A stretch of DNA of 64,000 nt from Lysobacter sp. yr284 (GCF_900107375.1 NZ_FNPT01000001.1:434001-498000), one strand, 5' to 3'; positions 31,801-42,923 are shown, numbered from the stretch's first letter. Program-made: numbers and translations. The notes: generated from the sequence alone by a model not told the origin.

Positions 31801-32202
31801 TTACGCCTCGCCGGCCGTGTCCGCGGCGGGTTCGGCCACAGGCCCCGGCGCCGGCTCGGCCCCGGGCTGCGCGCGCAGCACCCAGCGGCGGGCCAGCCGG
31901 AACCCGCAGAAGATCGCCGCCGCCAAACCGGCCGGCAGCGACAGCAGGATCACCAAGAAGCCCGCATCGCTGACCCGGTCGCCGGTCGAGAGCATCGCGC
32001 CCGCGATCACCACGATCAAGGCCGAGCCCAGCGCGGCGCCTGCGAGGACGCCCAGCAGCGCGCGCCAGAGCAGGCCCGCGTTCGCCAGCGGCTGCGCGCG
32101 GCGGCGATTGGCCGGGCCGAGCGCGGCGTACTGCACCGCCGTCCACAGCGCCAGCGCCAGCAGTACCTTGCCTCCGACCGTGATCAGCAAGAACGAATCC
32201 AT
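31801..32202 (-). CDS. Small membrane protein of unknown function
   Basis: A 133-residue protein with three hydrophobic segments (about residues 3-20, 40-65 and 75-100) and a Pro/Ala/Glu-rich C-terminal tail. Start ATG 32202 has GGAGG about 8 nt upstream. No family recognised. It is convergent with the azoreductase and lies downstream of serS, separated by a 214-nt gap in which I see no gene. Confidence 0.75.
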   Translation of the reverse strand: MDSFLLITVGGKVLLALALWTAVQYAALGPANRRRAQPLANAGLLWRALLGVLAGAALGSALIVVIAGAMLSTGDRVSDAGFLVILLSLPAGLAAAIFCGFRLARRWVLRAQPGAEPAPGPVAEPAADTAGEA

Positions 32203-32416
32203 ACCACCGCCCTCCGTGGTTGTCGCTGCGCTGGCGACCATCGCGCCGGCCGCGCAGCGCCGGGCCCGATCTATCGGCGTCGGCCGGTCAAGCGCCGGCT
32301 AATCCGGTTCCAGCCGCTCCGGCCTCGGCCGGCCCGTCCCAATCGTTCCAGCCCCGCTCGGTCCAACGCCGGGCGCTTCAGCCGCGCCCGCTCCAGTGGG
32401 CGCGAAGACGTCGCGC

Positions 32417-33883
<1,467 letters not shown>

Positions 33884-33885
33884 CT

Positions 33886-34560
33886 ATGTCGACGCCCTCT
33901 CCCGCACCGCGCCGTTCCCTCAACCTCGCCGCTTGGCTCCCTTCGGGCAAGGCCTGGCTGTGGGTGGCGGGCGCGTTCGCGATCGGGCTGGCGCTGTTCG
34001 CCTGGGTCTGGCAGAGCAACCGCGGCAGCGGCGACGGCTTCTATCGCGCCCAAGGCACGCCGCCGACCAGCGAGCAGCCGTTCTACGCGCCGCTGCCGGC
34101 GCCCGCCCCGGCCGACGGCAGCGCGGCCCCGGCCCCGGCGCCGCAGCAGCAATTGCCCGAAGCGGCCCAGCCGGGCGGCGACGAGCGCCCGCAACTGCTC
34201 GAGAACCCCAGCCCGCCGCCCCCGCCGCAGGCCTCGCCGAACGCGCCTGCGCCGGCGCAGGCCCCGGCCGCGCCGACCGGCGCCTACGTCGCCGCCGCGC
34301 CGCTGTCGGCCAATCGCGCCCCGCAGTATCCGCCCGCCTCGCTGCGCCGCGGCGAAGGCGGCACGGTGCGGGTGCAGGTGCGGGTCGGCGAGCAGGGCGA
34401 GGTCGAAGACGCCGAAGTGGTCCAGGGCAGCGGCGTGCGCGCGCTGGACCGCGCCGCCCTCGGCGCCGTGCGCGCCTGGCGCTTCCGCCCCGCCACCCGC
34501 GGCGGCCGCCCGGCGGTGGATACGGTGATCGTGCCGATCACCTTCAATCCGAATCAGTGA
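33886..34560 (+). CDS. TonB-family energy transducer (copy 1)
   Basis: A 224-residue protein. It has a short cytoplasmic start, one transmembrane helix (about 22-42), a long Pro/Ala/Gln-rich periplasmic linker (about 50-130) and a C-terminal TonB domain with YPPASLRRGEGGTV and RAWRFRPATRGGRP. No ExbB/ExbD genes are nearby. Start ATG 33886 places the helix near the N-terminus. The next TonB-like gene is in tandem 179 nt downstream and shares the C-terminal domain. Confidence 0.9.
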   Translation: MSTPSPAPRRSLNLAAWLPSGKAWLWVAGAFAIGLALFAWVWQSNRGSGDGFYRAQGTPPTSEQPFYAPLPAPAPADGSAAPAPAPQQQLPEAAQPGGDERPQLLENPSPPPPPQASPNAPAPAQAPAAPTGAYVAAAPLSANRAPQYPPASLRRGEGGTVRVQVRVGEQGEVEDAEVVQGSGVRALDRAALGAVRAWRFRPATRGGRPAVDTVIVPITFNPNQ

Positions 34561-34739
34561 AGCGATAAGCCCGCGCACAACGCCGATGCGGCGGCCAAGC
34601 GGCGCCCGCCAGCGTTGCTGCGCAGGCTTCTAAATCCGTGCTGAACCGAATCCACGCGCCGTTCACCCACGGGTAACGCCGCCGCTCGGAAGCTCGCCCT
34701 CCGCGAACCATCCCCCGGGTTCGCCGAAAGGAGGCCAGC

Positions 34740-35327
34740 ATGAGCACTGCATCACATTCCATCGATCCCGCGGCGCGCCAACACGAGGCGCCCGCCATCG
34801 CCACCGGCGAATCTCCGGGCCGTACCGGCCTGTGGTTGTTGCTGATCCTGCTCGGCGCGGCGTTCCTGGGTTGGTACTTCTACGGCAAGCGCCCGGTGCA
34901 GCAGGCGCCCGCGCCGCTGGCGCCGGTGTTGGCGCTGCCGCCGGTCGAGCGCACGCCCGGCACCGCCGCGGACCTCGACAAGGCCCAGGCCGCCGCGGCC
35001 AAGGCCGTGGCCAAGGGCGCGCGAGAGAAGCCCGCCGCGGCCAAGCCGCGCGCGACCGATGCGCGCGCGCTGGCGCGCAATCCGCAACCGCAGTACCCGA
35101 CCGCGGCGCTGCGTCGCGGCGAAGGCGGCACGGTGGTGTTGCGGGTCAACGTCGGCGCCGACGGCAAGGCCGACCAGGTCGCCCTCGCCCGCCGCAGCGG
35201 CTCGCGCGATCTCGACCGCGCGGCGATGGTCGCGGTGCGCGATTGGCGCTTCAAGCCGGCCACGCGCAACGGGCGCGAGGTGGCGTCGGTGGTGGAGCAG
35301 CCGGTCGAGTTCCGGCCGATGCAGTGA
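34740..35327 (+). CDS. TonB-family protein (copy 2)
   Basis: A 195-residue TonB-like protein with a strong AAGGAGG ribosome site 5 nt ahead. One transmembrane helix lies at about 32-48. A Lys/Ala-rich linker replaces the Pro-rich one of copy 1. The C-terminal domain has YPTAALRRGEGGTV and RDWRFKPATRNGRE, clearly homologous to copy 1. The shorter, basic linker would hardly span the periplasm, so it might serve another role than transport energising. Probably arose by tandem duplication. Confidence 0.88.
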   Translation: MSTASHSIDPAARQHEAPAIATGESPGRTGLWLLLILLGAAFLGWYFYGKRPVQQAPAPLAPVLALPPVERTPGTAADLDKAQAAAAKAVAKGAREKPAAAKPRATDARALARNPQPQYPTAALRRGEGGTVVLRVNVGADGKADQVALARRSGSRDLDRAAMVAVRDWRFKPATRNGREVASVVEQPVEFRPMQ

Positions 35328-35353
35328 GGTTCGAGGCGAACTGAGCGCAAGGC

Positions 35354-35513
35354 GTCGGGACTGAAGTCCCTCCCACAAGAGCGGTCGCTTCTCCCATAAC
35401 AGCGATTCTGCTTTCGCAGCCATCGGCTGTTGTGGGAGGGCCTTCAGGCCCGACGCTTTCCGGTCGGATCGCCGCAAACTGCAACCAAAGCATCGGGCCT
35501 GAAGGCCCTCCCA
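35354..35513. repeat. Dispersed palindromic repeat, family A
   Basis: Core TGTGGGAGGGCCTTCAGGCC (from 35431) and its inverse (35493-35513) flank a 39-nt centre. A further degenerate copy opens the element at 35354-35382. The centre resembles that of the copy at 63351, so the unit is conserved beyond the palindrome arms. It sits between convergent genes. Confidence 0.8.
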
Positions 35514-35545
35514 CGAAAAAGGCGGCCCGCGGGCCGCCTTTTTCG
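35514..35545. terminator. 32-nt perfect palindrome, bidirectional terminator
   Basis: CGAAAAAGGCGGCCCG joined without loop to its exact complement. Each strand ends in five T residues after a GC-rich stem. It lies between the convergent TonB-like gene and aroA, so it should terminate both transcripts. Confidence 0.9.
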
Positions 35546-35565
35546 TTCGCATCGCCGATGCCGGC

Positions 35566-36885
35566 TCAGGCCGTGCCGACCCGCATCCCCGCTGTCGCCG
35601 CCAGCGCTTCGAAGCCCGGGAACGAGGTCGCCACATTGGCCACGTCGCCGATCCGCACCTCGCCCGCCGCCAGCTGCGCGGCCACCGCGAAACTCATCGC
35701 GATGCGATGGTCGCCGTGGCTTTCCACCGCGCCGCCGCGCAGGCCGCCGCCGTCGATGATCGCGCCGTCGGGCGTTTCCTCGATGGCGACGCCGAGCGCG
35801 CGCAGGCCGACGGCCATGGTCGCGATGCGGTCGGATTCCTTGACCCGCAGCTCGGCCGCGCCGCTGACCACGGTGCGGCCCTGCGCCACCGCCGCGGCGA
35901 CGAACAGCGCCGGGAACTCGTCGATCATGTCCGGCACCAACGCCTGCGGCACGTCGACGCCGCGCAGGCGGGCGTGGCGCACGCGCAGGTCGGCGACCGG
36001 TTCGCCGCCTTCGCTGCGCGGGTTTTCCTCGACGATGTCCGCGCCCATCAACCGCAGCGCCGACAACAGGCCGGTGCGGCGCGGGTTCATGCCGACCGCT
36101 TCGAGCAGCAGCTCCGACCCCGGAATCACGCTGGCGGCGACCAGGAAGAACGCGGCCGAGGAGAAGTCGGCCGGCACCGCGACGTCGGTCGCGCGCAGCG
36201 CATGGCCGCCGCTCAGGCGCGCATGGCCGGGCGAGAACTCGATCGGCCAGCCGAACGCGGCGAGCATGCGCTCGGTGTAGTCGCGGGTCGGGTGCGGTTC
36301 GCGCACCACGGTCTCGCCGTGCGCGTACAGGCCGGCCAGCAGCAGCGCCGATTTCACCTGCGCGCTGGCGACCGGCAGGGTGTATTCGATCCCGCGCAGT
36401 TCGCGGCCGCCGTGGATGCGCAGCGGCGGCAGGCCGCCGTCGATGCTGTCGATGCGCGCGCCCATCGCCGCCAGCGGCTCGGTCACGCGACGCATCGGCC
36501 GTTTCGACAGCGAGGCGTCGCCGACCAGCACGCTGTCGAACGCCTGCCCCGCCAGCGCGCCGGCGAGCAGGCGCATGCCGGTGCCGGCGTTGCCGCAGTC
36601 CAGCGCCGCATCGCTGGCGCGCAGGCCGCGCAGGCCGACGCCGTGGACGATGCGCTCGCTCGCGCTCGGCGTCTCGATGCGCACGCCGAGCTGTTCGAAC
36701 ACCCGCGCGGTGGCGCGGGTGTCCTCGCCTTCGAGGAAGCCGGTGACCCGGGTGACGCCTTCGGCCAGCGCGCCGAGCATCACCGCGCGGTGCGAAACCG
36801 ACTTATCGCCGGGCACGCGGATCGAACCGCGCAACGGCGCGCCCGGACCGGCGGTCCAGGCCTGGGAAGATTCGCTCTCGCTCAT
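35566..36885 (-). CDS. aroA: 3-phosphoshikimate 1-carboxyvinyltransferase (EPSP synthase)
   Basis: A 439-residue enzyme joining shikimate-3-phosphate and PEP to EPSP, the sixth step of aromatic amino-acid synthesis. Family landmarks are GDKSVSHRAVMLGALAEG near the N-terminus, LDCGNAGTGMRLLAG, DASLSKRPM, RVKESDRI and GDHRIAMSFAVAA. Start ATG 36885 overlaps the hisC stop by 4 nt, so this is the last gene of the serC-pheA-hisC-aroA unit. A strong terminator lies just beyond its end. Confidence 0.97.
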   Translation of the reverse strand: MSESESSQAWTAGPGAPLRGSIRVPGDKSVSHRAVMLGALAEGVTRVTGFLEGEDTRATARVFEQLGVRIETPSASERIVHGVGLRGLRASDAALDCGNAGTGMRLLAGALAGQAFDSVLVGDASLSKRPMRRVTEPLAAMGARIDSIDGGLPPLRIHGGRELRGIEYTLPVASAQVKSALLLAGLYAHGETVVREPHPTRDYTERMLAAFGWPIEFSPGHARLSGGHALRATDVAVPADFSSAAFFLVAASVIPGSELLLEAVGMNPRRTGLLSALRLMGADIVEENPRSEGGEPVADLRVRHARLRGVDVPQALVPDMIDEFPALFVAAAVAQGRTVVSGAAELRVKESDRIATMAVGLRALGVAIEETPDGAIIDGGGLRGGAVESHGDHRIAMSFAVAAQLAAGEVRIGDVANVATSFPGFEALAATAGMRVGTA

Positions 36886-38045
36886 GCCAGCACTTCGTCC
36901 AATGCCGCCAGCAGGCGGCGGTTCTCGTCGGCCGAGCCGACGCTGATGCGGATGCAGTCGGCCAGGCCGTAGCCGCCCATCGGCCGCAGGATCACCCCGC
37001 GTTCGACCAGCGCGGCCTCGACCTGCGGCGTGCGCGCGCCGAATTCGGCCAACACGAAGTTGGTCTGCGACGGGAACGCGCGCAGGCCGCGCCGGGCCAG
37101 GGCCTCGGCCAGGGCGCTGCGTTGTTCGGCGTTGCGCGCGCAGGCCCAGCGCAGGTGGTCTTCGTCGCCGAGCGCGGCCTCGCACGCGGCCAGCGCCGGG
37201 CCGTTGACGTTGAAGCTTTCGCGCAAGCGGTCCATCACCGCGATCAGCCCCGGCTGCGCGATCAGGTAACCCACGCGCAGCCCGGCCAGGCCATAGGCCT
37301 TGCTGAAGGTGCGCGTCACCGCGAGGTTGGGATAGCGATCCAGCACGCTCAGCGCGCTGGCGTAGTCCGGCGCGTCGGCCATCTCGGCGTAGGCCTCGTC
37401 CATGACCACGATGACGTGGGCCGGGATCTTGTCGAGGAACGCGACCAGCGCGTCGCGGCCGAACCAGGTGCCGGTCGGGTTGTTCGGGTTGGCGACGTAC
37501 ACCAGCTTGGTGTCCGCGCCGACCGCCGCCGCGATCGCGTCGAGGTCGTGCCCGCACGGCATCGCCGCCTCGCGCGGCAGCGCCTCGACGATGCGCATGC
37601 GCGCGCCGGCCGCCTGGGTCGACAGCGCGAACACGGCGAAGCCGTAGCGCGAGAACACCACTTCCTCGCCGGGCCCGGCGAACACCTGGCCGAGCTGCAT
37701 CAACAGTTCGTGCGAGCCGTTGCCGAGCAGGATCTGCTTGACGTCGACGCCGTGCTTGCGCGCCAGCGCGCGCTTGAGGTCGCCGCCGAGCGGATCGGGA
37801 TAGCGGTGCAGCGCGTGCAGCGAATCCAGGATCGCCGCGCGCGCGGCCGGCGACGGGCCGTACGGATTTTCGTTGGAGCCCAGCTCGACCAGATGCGCCT
37901 CGCCGTATTGGCGGCGCAGCGCGACCAGGTCGTGGCCCGGGTCGTAGGCCTTGAGCCGCTGCACGCCCGGCTGGGCGCGCGCGGCGAACCAGGCTTCGTC
38001 GAACGCGGGCACGGGCGAGAGCGGCTGCATCGCCGGCTGGCTCAT
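36882..38045 (-). CDS. hisC: Histidinol-phosphate aminotransferase (HisC-type)
   Basis: A 387-residue PLP-dependent class I/II aminotransferase. It shows the N-terminal LGSNENPYGPSP motif, DEAYAEM and the PLP lysine in TRTFSKAYGLAGLRVGY. In this chromosomal context (pheA-hisC-aroA) such enzymes often act also on phenylpyruvate and 4-hydroxyphenylpyruvate, so it may serve aromatic amino-acid synthesis as well as histidine. Both ends overlap the neighbouring genes by 4 nt, indicating tight translational coupling. Confidence 0.92.
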   Translation of the reverse strand: MSQPAMQPLSPVPAFDEAWFAARAQPGVQRLKAYDPGHDLVALRRQYGEAHLVELGSNENPYGPSPAARAAILDSLHALHRYPDPLGGDLKRALARKHGVDVKQILLGNGSHELLMQLGQVFAGPGEEVVFSRYGFAVFALSTQAAGARMRIVEALPREAAMPCGHDLDAIAAAVGADTKLVYVANPNNPTGTWFGRDALVAFLDKIPAHVIVVMDEAYAEMADAPDYASALSVLDRYPNLAVTRTFSKAYGLAGLRVGYLIAQPGLIAVMDRLRESFNVNGPALAACEAALGDEDHLRWACARNAEQRSALAEALARRGLRAFPSQTNFVLAEFGARTPQVEAALVERGVILRPMGGYGLADCIRISVGSADENRRLLAALDEVLA

Positions 38046-39292
38046 GCGATCGCCACCGGGTAGGAACCGAGCACCTTGACCTCGTGGGCCAGTTCCTCGA
38101 GTTCCTCCAGCGCCTCGCGCATCGCGTCTTCCTGCACGTGGCCGCCGATGTCGACGAAGAACGCGTACTGCCAGCGGCCGGTGTGGCCGGGGCGCGACTC
38201 GATCCGGTTCATGCTCAGCCCGCGCTTGGCGAACGGCGAGAGCACGTTGTACAGCGCGCCGGGCTGGTCCTTGATGAAGATCAGCAGCGAGGTGCGGTCG
38301 TTGCCCGACGGCGAGAACAGTTCGCGGCCGACGACCAGGAAGCGGGTCGTATTGTCCGGCCGGTCCTCGATCGGCCCGGCCACGCTGCGCAGCCCGTACA
38401 CGTTGGCCGCGGCGACGCCGGCGATGGCCGCGGCGTCGTCGGCGTTGCGCGCGCGGCGCGCGGCCTCGGCGTTGCTCGACACCGGGATCTTCTCGGCCTT
38501 GGGCAGGTACTGGCGCAGCCAGGCCTTGCACTGGGCGAAGGACTGCGGGTGCGAGTAGACCCGCTCGATGTCCTCGATCCGGCCGCTGCGCGAGAGCAGG
38601 TGCTGGTGCACGCGCAGCTCGACTTCGCCGCTGATCTTGAGCTTGGAGGTCAGGAACATGTCCAGCGTGGACTGGATCGTGCCCTGGGTGGAGTTCTCCA
38701 CCGGCACCACGCCGAAGTCGGCGTTGCCGGCTTCCACTTCCTGGAACACTTCCTCGATGCTCGACAGCGGCAGGCCGTGGATCGAGTGGCCGAAGTGCTT
38801 GTACACGGCCTGCTGCGAATGGGTGCCTTCCGGGCCGAGGAAGCCGATCTTCAACGGCTCCTGCTGGGCCAGGCAGGCCGACATGATTTCGCGGAACAGC
38901 CGCACCAGCACTTCGTCGTTGAGCGGGCCGTCGTTGCGGTCCACCACCCGGCGCAGCACCTGCGCCTCGCGCTCGGGGCGGTAGTAGTCCACCGCCGCGG
39001 CCAGCTTGCCCTTGGCCTTGCCGACCTGGTTGGCGAACTGGGCGCGCTCGGCGATGAGCTGCTGGATGTGGCGGTCGATGCCGTCGATGCGGGTGCGCAG
39101 CGTGGCGAGGTCGGGGACGCCGGCGGCGGGCGCGGCAGCGGCGGGAGCGACCGCTTCGGCGGCGGTTTCGGCCTTAGCAGCGGCCTTCTTCTTGCCGGCG
39201 GGCTTGTCGGCGGCGGTCTTCGCGGCGGTCTTGGTCTTCGCCGCGACCGGCGAGGTCTTGCCGGGCTTGGTCTTGCTGGATTTGGTGGTCAT
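38042..39292 (-). CDS. pheA: Chorismate mutase/prephenate dehydratase (P-protein)
   Basis: A 416-residue bifunctional enzyme making phenylpyruvate from chorismate. It has an AroQ-type chorismate mutase (about 60-145, with RIDGIDRHIQQLIAERAQ), the dehydratase domain with IGFLGPEGTHSQQAV, VPVENSTQGTI and NTTRFLVV, and a C-terminal ACT regulatory domain (LLIFIKDQPGAL, NRIESRPGHTGRW). Phenylalanine feedback through the ACT domain is expected. The first 58 residues are an unusual Lys/Ala/Thr-rich tail of the kind seen in nucleoid or phasin proteins, not in standard PheA. Confidence 0.97.
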   Translation of the reverse strand: MTTKSSKTKPGKTSPVAAKTKTAAKTAADKPAGKKKAAAKAETAAEAVAPAAAAPAAGVPDLATLRTRIDGIDRHIQQLIAERAQFANQVGKAKGKLAAAVDYYRPEREAQVLRRVVDRNDGPLNDEVLVRLFREIMSACLAQQEPLKIGFLGPEGTHSQQAVYKHFGHSIHGLPLSSIEEVFQEVEAGNADFGVVPVENSTQGTIQSTLDMFLTSKLKISGEVELRVHQHLLSRSGRIEDIERVYSHPQSFAQCKAWLRQYLPKAEKIPVSSNAEAARRARNADDAAAIAGVAAANVYGLRSVAGPIEDRPDNTTRFLVVGRELFSPSGNDRTSLLIFIKDQPGALYNVLSPFAKRGLSMNRIESRPGHTGRWQYAFFVDIGGHVQEDAMREALEELEELAHEVKVLGSYPVAIA

Positions 39293-39357
39293 TGCCTTGG
39301 GTCTTGTCTACGGCGACCGCGGCCGGCGCCCGCGCGGGCACCGGCCGGCGCGGTCGC

Positions 39358-40443
39358 TCAGCCGTGTCTTTGTTGGAAATCGCGCATGAACGAGGCCAGG
39401 GCCTGCACCCCCGCCTCCGGCATCGCGTTGTAGATCGACGCGCGCATGCCGCCGAGGGCGCGGTGGCCCTTCAGCGAGATCAGCCCGGCCGCTTCGGCTT
39501 CCTTCAGGAAGGGCTTGTCCAGCGCTTCGTCCTTGAGGAAGAACGGCACGTTCATGCGCGAGCGCGCGGCGACGGCGACTTCGTTGCGGTAATAGCCGCC
39601 GGAATTGTCGATCACCTCGTACAGCAGGCCGGCCTTGCGCGCGTTGCGCCGGGCGAACTCTTCCACGCCGCCTTCGGCCAGCATCCACTTGAACACCAGC
39701 CCGGCCAGATACCAGTTCCAGGTCGGCGGGGTGTTGAGCATGGACTCGCCCTTGACGTGCGAGCGGTAGTCGAAGATGTCCGCGCGCGGCTGACCGGCGC
39801 GTTCGAGCAGGTCGCGGCGCACGATGACCACGCTGACGCCGACCGGGCCGAGGTTCTTCTGCGCGCCGGCGTAGATCACCCCGAACTTCGACACGTCCAC
39901 CGGCTCGGCGGCGATCGATGAGGAAAAATCGGCCACCAGCGGCACGTCGCCGACGTCCGGGATGTCGCGGAACTCGACGCCGTGGATGGTCTCGTTGGCG
40001 GTGTAGTGGACGTAGGCGGCGTCCTTGGACAGGTTCCAGTCCGCACGCGCCGGGATGTCGCGGAAGCCGCCGGCCTCGCCGTTGGCGGCCACGTTCGCGC
40101 TGACGTAAGGCTTGACCTGCTTCAATGCGGTCTTGCCCCAGTGGCCGGTGACCACGTAGTCCACGGCCTGGCCCGGGTTGGCGAAGTTGAGCGCGATCAG
40201 CGCCTGCTGCGCGGTCGCGCCGCCCTGCAGGAACAGCACGGCGTAGTCGTCCGGGATCGCCATCAGCGCGCGCAGGTCGCGCTCGGCTTCGGCGGCGACC
40301 TGGATGAACTCGGGGCCGCGGTGGCTGAGTTCGACGATCGAGGCCCCGGCGTTGTTCCACTCCAGAAGTTCCGACTGCGCCTGCAGCAGGACCGGTTCGG
40401 GCAGGGTCGCGGGACCGGCACTAAAGTTGAAAGCGCGGGACAT
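39358..40443 (-). CDS. serC: Phosphoserine aminotransferase
   Basis: A 361-residue PLP aminotransferase of serine and pyridoxine synthesis. It begins [19 protein letters not shown] and has LQGGATAQ and the PLP lysine in [17 protein letters not shown] 40443 is the family start; longer reading is not needed. It heads the serC-pheA-hisC-aroA unit, a common proteobacterial order, and is divergent from msrP with a 196-nt gap holding the promoters. Confidence 0.97.
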   Translation of the reverse strand: MSRAFNFSAGPATLPEPVLLQAQSELLEWNNAGASIVELSHRGPEFIQVAAEAERDLRALMAIPDDYAVLFLQGGATAQQALIALNFANPGQAVDYVVTGHWGKTALKQVKPYVSANVAANGEAGGFRDIPARADWNLSKDAAYVHYTANETIHGVEFRDIPDVGDVPLVADFSSSIAAEPVDVSKFGVIYAGAQKNLGPVGVSVVIVRRDLLERAGQPRADIFDYRSHVKGESMLNTPPTWNWYLAGLVFKWMLAEGGVEEFARRNARKAGLLYEVIDNSGGYYRNEVAVAARSRMNVPFFLKDEALDKPFLKEAEAAGLISLKGHRALGGMRASIYNAMPEAGVQALASFMRDFQQRHG

Positions 40444-40639
40444 CGGTAGCTCCGTGGCAGTTGGGGGGTGGCCCCTGAGTATGCCGCAGTGCAGCACCGT
40501 GTGTACGTGTCGTTACCCGCGCAACTTTTGCCGCGCTGGCTGCCTCTAGGGAATGAAACGGTCCGTAATGCGTCATACGACCGTAGCCCCCTGCGCGCCC
40601 CCGTCGCGCCGCCCCGCTGGACCCGTCCGGAGCCGTCCC

Positions 40640-41611
40640 ATGTCGTTGCGCCAAGCCTTCACCCTTCCCGCCTCGCAAATCACCGACGAGGCCGTCTACC
40701 GCGAACGCCGGCGCCTGCTGGCGGCGCTGGCGATGAGCCCGGCCCTGGGCCTGGCCGGCTGCGCCGGCGCCGAGGCGCCGCCGCCCTCGGCGGCCCGGCC
40801 GGCCAGCCCGGAACAGATCAAGGCCGGCCTGCGCACCAACGAGCCGCTGACCACCTACGCCGACGTCACCGGCTACAACAACTTCTACGAGTTCGGCACC
40901 GGCAAGGGCGACCCGTCGGCGGCCGCCAAGACTCTGCGTCTGAGCCCGTGGACGGTGGCGGTCGGCGGCGAATGCGCCAAGCCCGGCAAGCTCTCGCTGG
41001 AAGACCTGATCAAGGGCCTGGCGCCGCAGGAGCGGGTCTACCGGCTGCGCTGCGTGGAAGGCTGGTCGATGGTGATCCCGTGGCTGGGGGTGCCGCTGGC
41101 GGACGTGCTCAAGCGCTTCGAGCCGAGCGCCAAGGCCAAGTACGTCGCCTTCACCACCCTGGCCGACCGCAAGCAGATGCCCGGCATCGCCTACCCCTCG
41201 ATCAGCTGGCCGTATCGCGAGGGCCTGCGCATCGACGAGGCCATGCACCCGCTGACCCTGCTCGCCACCGGCCTGTACGGCAAGCCGCTGCCGCAGCAGA
41301 ACGGCGCGCCGCTGCGGCTGGTGGTGCCGTGGAAGTACGGCTTCAAGAGCATCAAGTCGATCGTCGCGATCACCTTCGTCGAGCGCCGCCCGGCGACCGC
41401 CTGGAACTCGTTGCAGCCCGACGAGTACGGCTTCTTCTCCAACGTCAATCCGGACGTGGACCACCCGCGCTGGAGCCAGAAGACCGAGCGCCGCATCGCC
41501 GGCAGCGGCAGCAAGCTGTTCGCCGAGCGCATCCCGACCCGGCTGTTCAACGGCTACGGCGAGCAGGTCGCGAGCCTGTACGCGGGCATGAACCTGAAGA
41601 CCTGGTTCTGA
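40640..41611 (+). CDS. msrP: Periplasmic methionine sulfoxide reductase, molybdopterin subunit
   Basis: A 323-residue oxidoreductase of the sulfite-oxidase fold that repairs oxidised methionine in periplasmic proteins using molybdopterin. It has an N-terminal Tat-type region ([20 protein letters not shown]) and the molybdenum-ligand cysteine in [14 protein letters not shown]. The rest matches the family: [31 protein letters not shown] 40640 is chosen as the family start. It is followed by the heme-b partner after 2 nt. Confidence 0.95.
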   Translation: MSLRQAFTLPASQITDEAVYRERRRLLAALAMSPALGLAGCAGAEAPPPSAARPASPEQIKAGLRTNEPLTTYADVTGYNNFYEFGTGKGDPSAAAKTLRLSPWTVAVGGECAKPGKLSLEDLIKGLAPQERVYRLRCVEGWSMVIPWLGVPLADVLKRFEPSAKAKYVAFTTLADRKQMPGIAYPSISWPYREGLRIDEAMHPLTLLATGLYGKPLPQQNGAPLRLVVPWKYGFKSIKSIVAITFVERRPATAWNSLQPDEYGFFSNVNPDVDHPRWSQKTERRIAGSGSKLFAERIPTRLFNGYGEQVASLYAGMNLKTWF

Positions 41612-41613
41612 CG

Positions 41614-42297
41614 ATGAGCGAAGCCGTCCCCGCCGCGGCCGCGGCGCCCGCCGCGCGCCGCACCGCGAGCCCGCGCAAGACCCCGCCGGGCGTGATCGCG
41701 GCCAAGGCCGTGGCCCACCTGCTGGCGCTGACCCCGGCCGCGATCCTGGGCTGGCAGGTCTGGCAGGAATTCAGCACCGGCCAGGGCGGCCTCGGCGCCG
41801 ACCCGGTGGCCGAGATCGAACACCGCCTGGGCCTGTGGGCGCTGCGTTTTTTGATGATCGCGCTGGCGGTCACGCCGCTGCGCCAGCTCAGCGGCCAGCC
41901 GGTGCTGCTGCGCTTCCGCCGCCTGCTCGGGCTGTACGCCTTCTTCTACGCCAGCGCGCACCTGGCCGCCTACCTGGTGCTGGACCTGCGCGGCTACTGG
42001 ACCCAGATCTTCGAGGAGATCGCCAAGCGCCCGTACATCACCGTCGGCTTCCTCGCCTGGCTGGGGCTGGTGCCGCTGGCGATCACCTCCACCCAGGGCA
42101 TGATGCGGCGGCTGGGACGGCTGTGGGGCCGCCTGCACCAGTTGGTCTACGCCATCGCCGTGCTGGCGGTGCTGCATTTCTGGTGGCTGGTGAAGTCGGA
42201 CATCCGCGAGCCGGCGCTGTACGCCGGCATCCTCGCGGTGTTGCTGGGCTGGCGGGTGTGGAAACGCCTGGGCAAGCGGCGGCCGAAGCCCGCTTAG
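41614..42297 (+). CDS. msrQ: Heme-binding membrane subunit of the MsrPQ system
   Basis: A 227-residue membrane protein of the ferric-reductase-like family passing quinol electrons to MsrP. Hydrophobic segments start near residues 30, 75, 100, 145, 170 and 195. Candidate heme histidines occur in FFYASAHLAAYL and RLHQLVYAIAVLAVLHFWW. The N-terminus has an extra Ala/Pro-rich stretch of about 25 residues. It starts 2 nt after msrP. A tandem repeat begins directly downstream. Confidence 0.95.
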   Translation: MSEAVPAAAAAPAARRTASPRKTPPGVIAAKAVAHLLALTPAAILGWQVWQEFSTGQGGLGADPVAEIEHRLGLWALRFLMIALAVTPLRQLSGQPVLLRFRRLLGLYAFFYASAHLAAYLVLDLRGYWTQIFEEIAKRPYITVGFLAWLGLVPLAITSTQGMMRRLGRLWGRLHQLVYAIAVLAVLHFWWLVKSDIREPALYAGILAVLLGWRVWKRLGKRRPKPA

Positions 42298-42329
42298 GGG
42301 CGGGGCTGGCTGCGGCTGCGGGGTAGCTG

Positions 42330-42895
42330 GGCGCGCCGCAAGCGCACTGTCGCGGTCGCGGCTTGCGCCGCTCCTACAGGGAGCGATCCAGATCGCGACG
42401 CGTCGGGGCGGAGCCGCTGTAGGAGCGGCGCGAGCCGCGACTGCGGGGTAGCAGGTGGCGTCGCAAGCGCACTGTCGCGGTCGCGGCTTGCGCCGCTCCT
42501 ACAGGGAGCGATCCAGATCGCGACGCGTCGGGGCGGAGCCGCTGTAGGAGCGGCGCGAGCCGCGACTGCGGGGTAGCAGGTGGCGTCGCAAGCGCACTGT
42601 CGCGGTCGCGGCTTGCGCCGCTCCTACAGGGAGCGACCCAGATCGCGACGCGTCGGGGCGAAGCCGCTGTAGGAGCGGCGCGAGCCGCGACTGCGGGGTA
42701 GCAGGTGGCGTCGCAAGCGCAATGTCGCGGTCGCGGCTTGCGCCGCTCCTACAAGGAGCGATCCAGGTCGCGACGCGTCGGGGCGAAGCCGCTGTAGGAG
42801 CGGCGCGAGCCGCGACTGCGGGGCAGCGGGTCGCGTCGCAGGCGTGGTGACGCGGTCGCGGCTCGCGCCGCTCCCGCAAGGGCAATCCGGCCGAC
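42330..42895. repeat. 125-bp tandem repeat, about 4.5 copies, family B
   Basis: The core GCTTGCGCCGCTCCTAC recurs with an exact 125-nt period at 42361, 42486, 42611 and 42736, and in a decayed form at 42861. Each unit contains two inverted arms, GTAGGAGCGGCGCGAGCCGC and its near-complement, so each can form a long hairpin. The first copies are nearly identical, implying recent expansion. The array lies between convergent msrQ and the FHA gene. Related single or double copies occur at 44511, 49210 and 63980. Confidence 0.92.
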
Positions 42896-42923
42896 GCCGC
42901 GGCAGGGGCGGAGCGATCGAGCC

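Noticed and set aside
35566-40443. A cmk-rpsA continuation after aroA
   Set aside because: The usual genes downstream of aroA are not present; a perfect terminator and a convergent TonB-like gene follow instead.
42330-42895. CRISPR array
   Set aside because: The repeats are 125 nt in tandem without unique spacers, the units themselves are palindromic, and no cas genes are present.
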